This document shows, piece by piece, positions 1-8,895 of a stretch of 64,000 nucleotides of DNA. The notes under the pieces are model-generated. The model did no database searches. It saw nothing but the letters and a program-made list of their open reading frames with translations, and was not told the DNA's origin. The stretch lies in assembly GCF_010725055.1 (NCBI RefSeq), contig NZ_BJKB01000009.1:62001-126000 (forward strand), in the 5' to 3' direction. Position 1 is the stretch's first letter. Each line of letters begins with the position of its first letter. This DNA is from Gelidibacter japonicus. GTDB taxonomy: Bacteria > Bacteroidota > Bacteroidia > Flavobacteriales > Flavobacteriaceae. The translations under genes were made by a program, and so were the position numbers.

Positions 1-1167
1 ATCTATAGATCGAAAAAAATCAACAATAAATGGCAAGAAGCGGAAGAACTGTCCATCAACAGCGACCATTTTTCTACCGCCCATCCGGCATTGAGTCCAA
101 ATGGGACTAAACTTTATTTTTCATCGGACCGACCTGGGGGCTATGGAGAATCAGACCTCTATGTGTCCATTATCAACACCGATGGGAGTATAGGGGAGCC
201 TGTCAATTTGGGACCTGAAATCAATACCAGAGGTAAGGAGACTTTTCCTTTTGTTTCTGCCGACCATGAGCTTTACTTCTCATCTGACGGCCATTTTGGA
301 TTGGGCGGGTTAGATGTTTTCTATATAAAAATTGAAGAAGACGGATTTGGCAATCTGCTGAACGTTGGCGCTCCCATTAATACCTATGCCGATGACTTTG
401 CCTTTGGGATCGACCAGTCCACGCACAGGGGCTTTATAAGCTCTAACCGTTCTGATACGGAAGGTACGTTTGTTTACGATAATATTTATACGTTTTTGGA
501 AACAACACCTATTATTGATGTCTATTTTGCCCAGATTCAGGGCTTGGTAACCGACAAACAGACCGGACTGCCAATTGAAGGCGCCAATATCGTATTGACC
601 GATTCCAACAACAAAATCCATAAGCAGGTTCGCACCAATGCAGAAGGCTTTTATACGGTCGAGACTGATAAGTTTGAAACCTATTTTGTAAAAGCAACAA
701 AAGAAAGATATGATTCCGATGAGTTTCTGTCCAAGGCAAACTTGGAGCATCAGCGCATCGATTTCCAATTGCAAACCAACGAAGTTCCGTTGGTCACTGG
801 AACCGACCTTGCCAAGGTGTTGAACATTCCAATCATCTATTTTGATTTTGATAAATCGAATATTAGACAAGACGCCCAAGTAGAATTGGAGAAGGTTTTG
901 GCTGTACTTGATCAGTACCCTAACATACGATTGGAGATCCGTTCACATACTGACAGTAGAGGAAATGATGCCTATAATAAAGGACTTTCCCAACGTCGTG
1001 CGACCTCAACTTTAAAATATTTGGTCGAAAATGGCATCCCGGAATCGCGATTACAGGCGGTCGGATTCGGAGAAAGCAGATTGGTGAACAATTGTAGCAA
1101 TGGTGTCCCATGTTCCGCTGAAGAGCATCAAAAAAATAGACGTTCAGAATTTATTATTATTGATTAG
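1..1167 (+). CDS. OmpA-family outer-membrane protein with PD40 repeats (5' partial)
   Basis: The reading frame is open to the left edge, so the N-terminus is missing; an internal TTG at 91 is not a real start. Visible domains in order: WD40-like PD40 beta-propeller blades (repeated SPNGTKLYFSSDRPGG-like and LYFSSDGHFGLGG-like motifs), a carboxypeptidase-regulatory-like beta-sandwich (GLVTDKQTGLPIEGANIVL), and a C-terminal OmpA peptidoglycan-binding domain starting at YFDFDKSNI with the expected SHTDSRG and NRRSEF segments. This order matches the PorE/OmpA proteins of Bacteroidota, some of which anchor the T9SS to peptidoglycan, while many paralogues have no known role. The TPR and lipobox expected further upstream would lie outside the window. 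An intrinsic terminator follows at 1214. Confidence 0.85.
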   Translation: MYRSKKINNKWQEAEELSINSDHFSTAHPALSPNGTKLYFSSDRPGGYGESDLYVSIINTDGSIGEPVNLGPEINTRGKETFPFVSADHELYFSSDGHFGLGGLDVFYIKIEEDGFGNLLNVGAPINTYADDFAFGIDQSTHRGFISSNRSDTEGTFVYDNIYTFLETTPIIDVYFAQIQGLVTDKQTGLPIEGANIVLTDSNNKIHKQVRTNAEGFYTVETDKFETYFVKATKERYDSDEFLSKANLEHQRIDFQLQTNEVPLVTGTDLAKVLNIPIIYFDFDKSNIRQDAQVELEKVLAVLDQYPNIRLEIRSHTDSRGNDAYNKGLSQRRATSTLKYLVENGIPESRLQAVGFGESRLVNNCSNGVPCSAEEHQKNRRSEFIIID

Positions 1168-1213
1168 AAAGGGTAATTAAACACTAAATAAAATTTTTGG
1201 AAAACGTCTTAAG

Positions 1214-1243
1214 AAACCGAAGCCTTGTCTTCGGTTTTTTTTT
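1214..1243 (+). terminator. Rho-independent terminator after the OmpA-like gene
   Basis: A perfect 9-bp stem (AAACCGAAG at 1214-1222 with CTTCGGTTT at 1229-1237) encloses a 6-nt loop and runs into nine T residues. It lies 47 bp after the stop codon. Confidence 0.9.
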
Positions 1244-1247
1244 AGTG

Positions 1248-1369
1248 AAACCCAAAACGCAGAAGCGGAGCGCATTGGGTTTTGTTGGTTGAACTAATCC
1301 CGCTTTTGGGCGGGATCCAAACCCAAAACGCAAAAGCGAAGCGCATTGGGTTTTGCTGGTTGAACTAAT
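1248..1369. repeat. Two-copy 51-bp palindromic intergenic repeat
   Basis: Two 51-bp copies (1248-1298 and 1319-1369) differ at only three positions. Each is an imperfect inverted repeat, with AAACCCAAAACGC near the left end and GCGCATTGGGTTT facing it. The 20-bp spacer contains its own CCCGC/GGCGGG hairpin. The block resembles REP-type elements and adds to the termination region upstream of the FUSC gene. Confidence 0.8.
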
Positions 1370-1452
1370 TCTTACCTTATCCTAGCATATTTATTTTTGT
1401 GTTAGATTCGGTTTTGCATAAAACCCTATATTAGCATATAAACCAATTTACC

Positions 1453-3675
1453 TTGAGTACTGTAAGAGTTTTTATTTCCGAGAATTTTAAGGAACTGCTC
1501 CAGTTTATAAAAAGTATTAGTTTTTCAAAAGCCATCCGAGTGGGCATTGCGGTTACTTTACCTGTACTCATAGGCATAGAGCTTGGATATCTTGAAATTG
1601 GATTGGCGCTCAGTTTTGGTGCCTTCTGGAGTTCGCCCAGCGATGTTATTGGCAGCTTCCGTCATAAAAAGTTTGGCATTCTAATGTCGGCGACATTGGT
1701 TATGATTGTCAGTTTCATAAAGGGCTATCTACATTTTGAACTGTGGCTGTTACTTCCGGTTTTGGGATTGATCACTTTTGCCATCGCTTTAATTTCGGTA
1801 TATGGTTTTCGTGCTTCGCTTATCAGTTTTTCGGGTCTTATGGCCTTTGTATTGAGTTTTTCACTCGAATCCGAACTGGAAATTTATCAGTATGCTTTGT
1901 TGTTAGGGACGGGCGGACTTTGGTATTTGCTCCTGTCCAAGCTTTGGTATCGCATTAACCCAAAGGCAGAAACCGAGGAGTTTTTGTCCGAAACTTATTT
2001 GCTTACCGCAGAATTTATAGAAACACGAGGGAAATTGATAGACCCAAATGAGGACCACGAAAAATTACAATCTCAATTACTTAAACTGCAAAGCGATCTA
2101 ACGACAAATCATGAAACCCTCAGGGAGATTTTAATACTTTCAAGAAAGGCGTCCGGTTGGTCCAATTATCAGAATAAACGCTTGTTGATTTTTGCCCAAT
2201 TGATAGAAATGTTGGAAACGGCCATTGCAAATCCGGTGAACTATGATCGGATGGATGCGCTTTTTAACGCACATCCTCAATACGTCAAAAGATTTCAGGA
2301 TTTGATTTTTGAGATGTCTTCTCAATTGCGGATGATTTATGAAGCCGGAAATGACTATAGAAAATTGCCAAAGAACGCAACAATGATTCAATGTTTTGAA
2401 AAGGCAAGACAGGAGGTGGCTTTGCTTCGTGAAACCGAGTATTATGAGGAATATCTTATGCTTCAAAATCTGCTTGAATATCAAGAAAAACAGTCTGATA
2501 AACTTAAAAGAATAAAAAGGCTTTTAGGGGACCATAATATTGCCGAAGCCGATTTTATAGATAGGAAAAAGGCCCAACGCTTTATTGCACCCCAAGATTA
2601 TGATCCTATGCTGTACTTTAGGAGCTTTAGTTTTAAGTCTACCATTTTCAGACATTCGGTGCGGTTGGCGGTTACAGTGATGATTGGTTATGCACTGGGT
2701 TCGATCTTTGCCTTTCAGAATCCATACTCTATCTTGTTGATCATTATCGTCATCATGCGTCCCAGCTACGGACTCACAAGAAACCGAGCGAAGGATCGTA
2801 TGATCGGTACACTTATTGGCGGGGCCATAGCATTTGGTGTGGTTTTTCTGATTCAGGATCCTTATGTGTACGGCATTATGGGCGTTATTTCTTTGGTAAT
2901 TGCAATTTCCTTGGTGCAAAAAAACTATAAGGCTTCGGCGACTTTTATTACGTTGAGTGTGGTCTTTATTTATGCCATTCTTATTCCTGATGTCCTAGAC
3001 TTGATAAAATTCCGCATCTTGGACACGCTTGTTGGAGCGGGACTATCATATGCAGCAATGCTGTGGCTTTGGCCTGCTTGGGAATTTGTTGAAATGAAGG
3101 AAAGTATCCAAAAAAGTGTGAGCGCCAACAAGGATTTTCTCAATAAAATTACTGAATATTATCAACTCAAAGGAAACATTCCAACTTCTTACAATATTGC
3201 GAGAAAACAGGCATTCTTGGAAACCTCCAATCTAAGTTCGGCATTTCAGCGCATGACACAGGAGCCTAAGTCGAAACAAAGGGAAATGGATAAAGTTTAT
3301 GAACTTGTCGTCTTGAACCATAATTTTTTAGCCTCATTGGCTTCCTTAAGTACCTACATAAAGAACTACGACACTACAGAGGCCTCCGAACGTTTTATAA
3401 CTGCAACAAAAAGGATAGAGCTTAACCTGGAGCGTGTCGTACAATGCCTAAAGGATAAAACATGCCAAGGGACGGCAGCGTTGCCTGAAAATGAACTTCT
3501 TTTTGGGGAACAGTTGCCCAATCTCAATTCTTTAGAAATTAGTAATTTGGGATCACAGAATAAAGAAACTGTACGAGGACTTCAGGAGGCCCATCTGGTT
3601 TGGGAACAATTGGAATGGTTGCATTCTATTAGCTGTAAAATGCTCAGATTGGCTGAATCCATGGAGCTGGATTAA
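1453..3675 (+). CDS. FUSC/YccS-family inner-membrane protein
   Basis: A 740-residue protein with two membrane blocks, about residues 25-160 and 400-540, each followed by a long soluble helical segment. This is the duplicated layout of the YccS/YhfK and aromatic-acid-exporter (FUSC) families. The second block contains the typical RPSYGLTRNRAKDRMIGTLIGG stretch of FUSC domains. Members are thought to export aromatic or other organic acids, but the substrate here cannot be told. TTG at 1453 is the only usable start, because an in-frame TAG lies six codons upstream. A TATTTTTG element at 1392-1399 resembles a Bacteroidota -7 box, but no TTG sits at the right distance. Monocistronic. Confidence 0.85.
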   Translation: MSTVRVFISENFKELLQFIKSISFSKAIRVGIAVTLPVLIGIELGYLEIGLALSFGAFWSSPSDVIGSFRHKKFGILMSATLVMIVSFIKGYLHFELWLLLPVLGLITFAIALISVYGFRASLISFSGLMAFVLSFSLESELEIYQYALLLGTGGLWYLLLSKLWYRINPKAETEEFLSETYLLTAEFIETRGKLIDPNEDHEKLQSQLLKLQSDLTTNHETLREILILSRKASGWSNYQNKRLLIFAQLIEMLETAIANPVNYDRMDALFNAHPQYVKRFQDLIFEMSSQLRMIYEAGNDYRKLPKNATMIQCFEKARQEVALLRETEYYEEYLMLQNLLEYQEKQSDKLKRIKRLLGDHNIAEADFIDRKKAQRFIAPQDYDPMLYFRSFSFKSTIFRHSVRLAVTVMIGYALGSIFAFQNPYSILLIIIVIMRPSYGLTRNRAKDRMIGTLIGGAIAFGVVFLIQDPYVYGIMGVISLVIAISLVQKNYKASATFITLSVVFIYAILIPDVLDLIKFRILDTLVGAGLSYAAMLWLWPAWEFVEMKESIQKSVSANKDFLNKITEYYQLKGNIPTSYNIARKQAFLETSNLSSAFQRMTQEPKSKQREMDKVYELVVLNHNFLASLASLSTYIKNYDTTEASERFITATKRIELNLERVVQCLKDKTCQGTAALPENELLFGEQLPNLNSLEISNLGSQNKETVRGLQEAHLVWEQLEWLHSISCKMLRLAESMELD

Positions 3676-3782
3676 TAGCAGGTGGAATTTAGTTCTATTA
3701 ATTTACAATTTAATGAATACTTGTGTTGGTGCACTTAAAATCAAGTTGTAGTGGTGTGCGAATAATGATTTTCGAACTACTT

Positions 3783-3814
3783 TTGCTGGTATCGGTATTA
3801 AACTGTTATTTTTG
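3783..3814 (+). promoter_or_regulatory. Bacteroidota-type promoter of the patatin gene
   Basis: TTG at 3783-3785, a 21-bp spacer, then TATTTTTG at 3807-3814 fits the TTG/TAnnTTTG consensus of the Bacteroidota housekeeping sigma factor. It lies 20 bp before the chosen ATG at 3834. Confidence 0.65.
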
Positions 3815-3833
3815 AAATAGTAACACCTTGCAA

Positions 3834-6173
3834 ATGGCCAAAATCTTACAATCAAAAATCAATCTGAATCTATTCCTATTGCTATTCTGTATGGCATTTT
3901 CACAAGTGGTTTTTGCTCAAGAAAAAAAACCGAAAGTGGCGTTGGTTTTAAGTGGAGGAGGGGCAAAGGGGATTGCGCATATCCGCACGCTTCAAGTATT
4001 GGATTCCTTGAATATTGTTCCAGACTTAATAGTCGGCAACAGTATGGGGAGTATTGTAGGTGGACTTTATGCCATGGGATATTCAGGCGATAGTATTGCA
4101 AGTCTTACAAAAAACGCGAATTGGGAAAGGTTATTGGGTGGAAGAGTGTCGCTTAATAAAGTTGGTGCAGAAGAAAAAAGTGAGTACAATAGGTATTTAA
4201 TAGAATTGGATTTTAAAAACGGCAATATTAATACGGGCCTCTATCTTCTCAATGATCAAAATTTGAGAGAGTTTATTGCTTTCCTTGCTGTTCCAAGTTA
4301 TGAGATAGAGCAGTTTGACGATTTGCCCATACCTTTTAGGGCGGTTGCAACAGATATTATAAATGGGGAGGAGGTGATCTTAGAACAAGGTTCTCTTGCC
4401 ATGGCGATGCGTGCCAGTATGTCAATTCCAGGAGTCTTTTCACCAGTTCGACACGAGAATACGCTTTTGGTAGATGGTGGATTGCTGAATAATTTCCCTG
4501 CAGATATTGCTAAGAATTTAGGTGCAGACATCATCATTGGGAGTGATGTAGGAGACGATCCCAAAACGATTGAGAGCTTAAACAGTATTAGTGCCTTACT
4601 ATTTCAAGGGACTATGATGAATAGTAATAAAAAGCGGCCAGCAAACCGCGAACTTTGTGATATACTCATTGATCATGCTCCTTATTTAACACATTCCACA
4701 TCAGACTTTTTCAAGGCAAATGCTATTTATGAAGAGGGTAAAATGGCTACCAACCAACAAATTGATGCTTTGGTTGCTTTATCAAATAGATTGAAAAAAT
4801 TTAAGCAGCGGAAACATGAACTCCCTGTTACTCGCACTGAATTCGTGTTTGATACTATTGTCTATCAGGACATTAGTCAATCAAACTTGGCACTTGTAAA
4901 AGCCAGAACGGCGATGCAGCCTAATGAAGAATATACGATCCAAGATATTGAAGACGGCTTAGGTAGGGCCATGGGAACTACAATTTTTAAAGACATTGAG
5001 TTCACACGTTTAAGAGATGATGGTCAATTTGGCCTTATTTTAAAAGGTGTTGAAAAATCAAAGCATCAAATCAAAGGTTCGTTGCACTTTGACGGTTATC
5101 GTGGAGCAGGACTGATTGCGAATTATACCGGTAGAAATATTATAGGTCAGGCCTCACGGTCCCTAATTACTTTAGACTTTGCTAAGCAACCAAAAGCAAG
5201 ATTACAATACCAGAAAAATTTTGGTGGAGATAGGGACTGGTGGTGGCGAACCGAAGTTTTTGGTCAAATTCTTGAGCAAAAAATATTTCTTGAAGGAAAA
5301 AATGTCGATGAGGTTAAATTAAATTATCTTGAATTTGACAATCAAGTCAATAGAAACTTAAGTTCATTAAAAAGCTATGCTGGCTTTGGTGTCAAACGTG
5401 AATCCACTCAATTGAAACCTACCATCGATCCAGAAGTTAAAAATAATATATTAAATCTAAAAAAGTATAGGTTCTCAACTTATGAGGTGTATGCTCATTT
5501 TAAATATAGCAATTTGAACGATGTATTATACCCTACAAAAGGTAGTCAGATTCAAGCTGTTTTATCAAGGGCGTTGTCTAATGATATCCAAGTGAGTTAT
5601 ATAGATCCTAATGTCGTGAAGGTTGATGTGCCAAGTAACAACTACACAAAATTGAGTTTCGGATTTCAAGAAAGAGTTTCCTTTAAACCAACTTTAATTG
5701 GAATTTTAAGTCTGAACTCTGGTTTTCTGTTTGAAGATCGTACCCAAGACGACGATTTTCTCTTTTCTACTTTTGGTTATGGTGCAAAGTATTTTTTAGG
5801 CGGAAATATTATCGATCCAAGGAGTGACAATTATACATTTTCTGGTTTAACGGAAAATGAATTGGCCGTCAGTCAATTTTTAAAGTTGGGTCTTGGACTT
5901 CAAATAAAGTCAGTTCGTAACGTGTATTTTATTCCCCATATTGAAATGGCTTCTGTAGGTTATGGAAACTTTGAAGATTATATAACCAATGTCTTTTCAG
6001 CTAAAGGAAGGTGGGAAAATCATGAAGATCCAAGCTTTCTGGCTTCTGTTGGAGCCATGGTTTCTTACAAGTCACTTCTTGGGCCTGTAAATTTTGACGT
6101 CTCATGGGTCAATAGTACCAATAACGTTAGATTTTTTATTGGCATAGGTTTTCCTCTAAATCGTTCTAATTGA
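3834..6173 (+). CDS. Patatin-like phospholipase with C-terminal outer-membrane barrel
   Basis: A 779-residue protein starting at ATG 3834; a TTG two codons earlier is less likely. The signal peptide ends near FSQVVFA-QE. The patatin domain (about residues 33-320) has the oxyanion loop SGGGAKG, the nucleophile elbow GNSMG (Ser70) and the catalytic DGG (Asp214), so the Ser-Asp dyad is intact. A POTRA-like segment (about 335-410) and an Omp85/BamA-like beta-barrel (about 425-779, ending in aromatic-rich strands FFIGIGFPL) follow. The architecture matches PlpD-type secreted phospholipases (type Vd). The likely role is envelope lipid hydrolysis at or beyond the outer membrane. A promoter is visible directly upstream and the gene stands alone. 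Confidence 0.88.
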   Translation: MAKILQSKINLNLFLLLFCMAFSQVVFAQEKKPKVALVLSGGGAKGIAHIRTLQVLDSLNIVPDLIVGNSMGSIVGGLYAMGYSGDSIASLTKNANWERLLGGRVSLNKVGAEEKSEYNRYLIELDFKNGNINTGLYLLNDQNLREFIAFLAVPSYEIEQFDDLPIPFRAVATDIINGEEVILEQGSLAMAMRASMSIPGVFSPVRHENTLLVDGGLLNNFPADIAKNLGADIIIGSDVGDDPKTIESLNSISALLFQGTMMNSNKKRPANRELCDILIDHAPYLTHSTSDFFKANAIYEEGKMATNQQIDALVALSNRLKKFKQRKHELPVTRTEFVFDTIVYQDISQSNLALVKARTAMQPNEEYTIQDIEDGLGRAMGTTIFKDIEFTRLRDDGQFGLILKGVEKSKHQIKGSLHFDGYRGAGLIANYTGRNIIGQASRSLITLDFAKQPKARLQYQKNFGGDRDWWWRTEVFGQILEQKIFLEGKNVDEVKLNYLEFDNQVNRNLSSLKSYAGFGVKRESTQLKPTIDPEVKNNILNLKKYRFSTYEVYAHFKYSNLNDVLYPTKGSQIQAVLSRALSNDIQVSYIDPNVVKVDVPSNNYTKLSFGFQERVSFKPTLIGILSLNSGFLFEDRTQDDDFLFSTFGYGAKYFLGGNIIDPRSDNYTFSGLTENELAVSQFLKLGLGLQIKSVRNVYFIPHIEMASVGYGNFEDYITNVFSAKGRWENHEDPSFLASVGAMVSYKSLLGPVNFDVSWVNSTNNVRFFIGIGFPLNRSN

Positions 6174-6580
6174 TAAGACCGTTGTAACCTTCCTACAAAA
6201 GGAATTGATCACTAATCAGTATCAATTATAATATTAAATTTCTAAAAGTTAATAGGTCATCAGTTTTATCACAGGGGTCGCAAAAGGTTGTACAAAGGTT
6301 GCAATACTTTAATCTCACTAGTGGATTTTGATATCCGTGGCTTACCTTGATCGAAAAAGAAATTTCCTATTTATACCTCGTGAACTTTCCCTCACGTGCT
6401 GGTCGGATGGGCCCTGAGCTTGTTGATTCTATTCGCTTTTTCAAACCTTACGTTGCGGTTAAGTTTTTGTATTGAAATTGTACACTTAAATGAAAATGAG
6501 TTACTAATCCAAACAGGACGAGATTAGTGTCCAATCTATCGACTTAAAAATAAAAGTTTTCAATTGGAATAGGATTAGAC
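6174..6580. other. Intergenic region, convergent genes
   Basis: 407 bp between two convergent genes. No open frame, RNA or convincing hairpin was recognised. A stretch near 6285-6310 with repeated AAAGGTTG words is weakly like Bacteroidota CAAAG-type intergenic repeats, but it is too degraded to call. Confidence 0.4.
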
Positions 6581-7312
6581 CTAAAACTCCGTTTCCTGGC
6601 CCACCAACTTCCAACCTGCACGGGTAACTTCCAGTTTCATGATCAGGCTGGTCACCAAATTTTCCAACAAGTTTTCCTGATTGCCGATAGTTGCTACCTC
6701 AACCTGAATAATGATCTCTTCAGGATTTGTTTCTATAATATCTCTGTTGATCGAACGCAGAAGTAATTGATCATTCGTTTCAATATGACTTAAAACCCAA
6801 AACCGGACGTTTGATTCAATATTTAAAGAACACTGAATGGAGACCTGATAATAGGTTTCTTTAACTTTGGTTTTACGATATGCTGAAAGTTTTGATAATC
6901 GAACACTTATAGGCCTGAGAATCAAATGGGACAAAACGACGGCGGTGGTAGTCACTATTGCTCCTGCAAAAAAGCCCATCCCGGCTAATGTTCCAACCGC
7001 TGCAGAGCACCAAATAGTTGCTGCGGTGTTTAGACCTCTCACTCCAAACCCATCTTTCATTATAACGCCAGCACCTATAAAACCAATGCCTGTGACTATC
7101 TGGGCCGTAACTCTTCCTGGATCTCCTCCCGAAAGACTATGAAGATCTAAAGACAACAGCACATATGATGCCGCACCGATGGCTACCAATGTATTGGTTC
7201 TTAATCCGGCATCTTTTTGCTGCCACTGTCGTTCAAATCCGATAATTCCACCTAACAAAAATGCAGCTCCAATGCGAAAAATGTATTCGGTTATCTCCAC
7301 AGATCCGTTCAT
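6581..7312 (-). CDS. MgtC/SapB-family membrane protein
   Basis: A 243-residue protein. The N-terminal 140 residues form the conserved MgtC membrane domain, with about four helices and the motifs GGIIGFERQ, AGLRTNTLVAIGAA, TGIGFIGAGVIMKD and VRGLNTAATIWCSAAVG. An ACT-like soluble C-terminal domain (about 155-235) follows. MgtC proteins affect growth at low magnesium and modulate ATP synthase or phosphate handling in other bacteria; they are not transporters in the strict sense. The gene is downstream of, and on the same strand as, the MFS gene with about 120 bp between them, so co-transcription is possible but not shown. Confidence 0.88.
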   Translation of the reverse strand: MNGSVEITEYIFRIGAAFLLGGIIGFERQWQQKDAGLRTNTLVAIGAASYVLLSLDLHSLSGGDPGRVTAQIVTGIGFIGAGVIMKDGFGVRGLNTAATIWCSAAVGTLAGMGFFAGAIVTTTAVVLSHLILRPISVRLSKLSAYRKTKVKETYYQVSIQCSLNIESNVRFWVLSHIETNDQLLLRSINRDIIETNPEEIIIQVEVATIGNQENLLENLVTSLIMKLEVTRAGWKLVGQETEF

Positions 7313-7434
7313 ATAATTATTTATTTATTGTTCAAAACCGTTGTCATAAAAGGAATATGACGATGTCATCCATTTTATTTCTAAACACGAAAACCCGGAT
7401 ACAAACATAATCATAAGGTATCATAACTCAAATA

Positions 7435-8607
7435 TCAACTCAACGACTTTTTAGCAAAAAATGAAATAATGATTCCTGGTACGGACAGTGCAATGGCGAG
7501 ATAAATTAAACTCAATGGAGAGTAAATACCGAGCAATAGACCTGCAGCAGAAGATGCAATCATAATGGAAAGGTTAAATACGGAAGATTGAACGGAGGTG
7601 GCCACGTCTTTTGCCGTTTCTACCTGTCTGCTCACTGCTGCCTGTAACAGAGTAACCAATGGTCCAAAGGAAACTCCCCACAAAAAGAAAGCAAAATGCC
7701 CCATGCCAGTTGTTCTCCCGAACATTAGAAAAATAACCATAGAGATGATCAGCAAGGCAAACATGGCTATGGTTAGCAATCTTAAATGCTTATCGGTATA
7801 TTTTATGGCCAACAGTACAGAAATCAAAGAGCCTATACCAAAAAACAATAAGGCACTTTCAACTCCTCCTGCCAACTGAATTTCATCAACCAGACTTGTG
7901 ATATACACATAAACGCCATAGTGCGCTATAACCCCAAGTAGGGTAAGCAGTAGAACAATTAATACTTCTGGTATTTTTAATAGTGCGAAAGGCGATGAGC
8001 TTTTGGTCAATTTTTCTCCTGGAATGGAAGGCAATGCAAAAAAACTGATTAACGCAATTACAATAATAAAGCCTCCAAGTCCAATAAATTCGGTTCGCCA
8101 GCCATAATCATTTCCTATGGAGGTCATGATGGGCATGCCCACACTGATACCCAAGGTTGTTCCTGCCATAATTACGGCGATGGCTTTTCCGTGGTCTTTT
8201 TCATCTACCAAACGCATGCCGTACGCAGCAATCATTGGCCACATGACACCTGCACAAATTCCACCAATTACTCTAAGGATAATAATAATCGTATAATCGT
8301 GAACAAGTCCTGCAATAATATTGGAAATGGCGAATCCACCAAGCAAAATCATCAACAGATATTTACGGTTGACTTGCATGGTTAAAGATATGAGAGGAAT
8401 CGCAAATATTGCCGATGCGATGGCATAATAACCCACTAGATTTCCTGTTTGTACCTCGCTGATATTCAAATCGGCCATCATCAGTGGGAGGACGCCTGAA
8501 GGCATCAACTCGGACAGTATTCCTACGAAGGTCACTGACGACATCAAGATCATGATCAGCCACGGAAAAGCATTTTTGGCCTGTTCTGTAATATGTTGTT
8601 TACTCAT
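7435..8607 (-). CDS. MFS transporter, AraJ/DHA1-like
   Basis: A 390-residue protein with about 12 hydrophobic segments, the usual length for a drug:H+ antiporter-1 type carrier. The loop 2-3 region (RKYLLMILLGG) and the motif around GGICAGVMWPMIAAYG in helix 5 are typical of the family. AraJ/PbuE-like members export sugars, drugs or nucleobases. The cytosine-deaminase-type gene lies 288 bp upstream on the same strand, so a nucleobase or related substrate is a reasonable guess, but an inverted-repeat element sits between them. Confidence 0.82.
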   Translation of the reverse strand: MSKQHITEQAKNAFPWLIMILMSSVTFVGILSELMPSGVLPLMMADLNISEVQTGNLVGYYAIASAIFAIPLISLTMQVNRKYLLMILLGGFAISNIIAGLVHDYTIIIILRVIGGICAGVMWPMIAAYGMRLVDEKDHGKAIAVIMAGTTLGISVGMPIMTSIGNDYGWRTEFIGLGGFIIVIALISFFALPSIPGEKLTKSSSPFALLKIPEVLIVLLLTLLGVIAHYGVYVYITSLVDEIQLAGGVESALLFFGIGSLISVLLAIKYTDKHLRLLTIAMFALLIISMVIFLMFGRTTGMGHFAFFLWGVSFGPLVTLLQAAVSRQVETAKDVATSVQSSVFNLSIMIASSAAGLLLGIYSPLSLIYLAIALSVPGIIISFFAKKSLS

Positions 8608-8704
8608 GTTTTTAATTTAGATGTTATGAAAGTTGCCGAAGCTTTTTATATATTCTGTATCATATCGGTTTTTAACTTTGATGATAAGGCGTCGTGACAA
8701 CTAT

Positions 8705-8816
8705 TTAACCGCAAAGGACAACGCTAAGCGTTCTACGAAGGTCGCAATGTTTATGTAATTATTATTTAAAATTTTGCGTTTCTTGCGCATTTTCTTTACG
8801 ATCTCTTTGCGGTTAA
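8705..8816. repeat. Inverted-repeat (REP/MITE-like) element
   Basis: A 112-bp segment is bounded by perfect 12-bp inverted ends (TTAACCGCAAAG at 8705-8716, CTTTGCGGTTAA at 8805-8816). The interior carries partly complementary GCAAAG/CTTTGCG-like words. This is the form of the CAAAG-rich palindromic repeats scattered between genes in many Bacteroidota. Confidence 0.75.
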
Positions 8817-8895
8817 TTATGATCAGAATACACTTGTATGCAACTAAACTTTTAGTAATCTGACTCTTATGTTTATTTAATTACTTAAAACAAAT

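Noticed and set aside
6255-6262. GGTCATCA word considered as a third copy of the CHAT-locus motif
   Set aside because: Only 8 bp match; the TAACGGA block is absent at the right spacing and no gene lies downstream.
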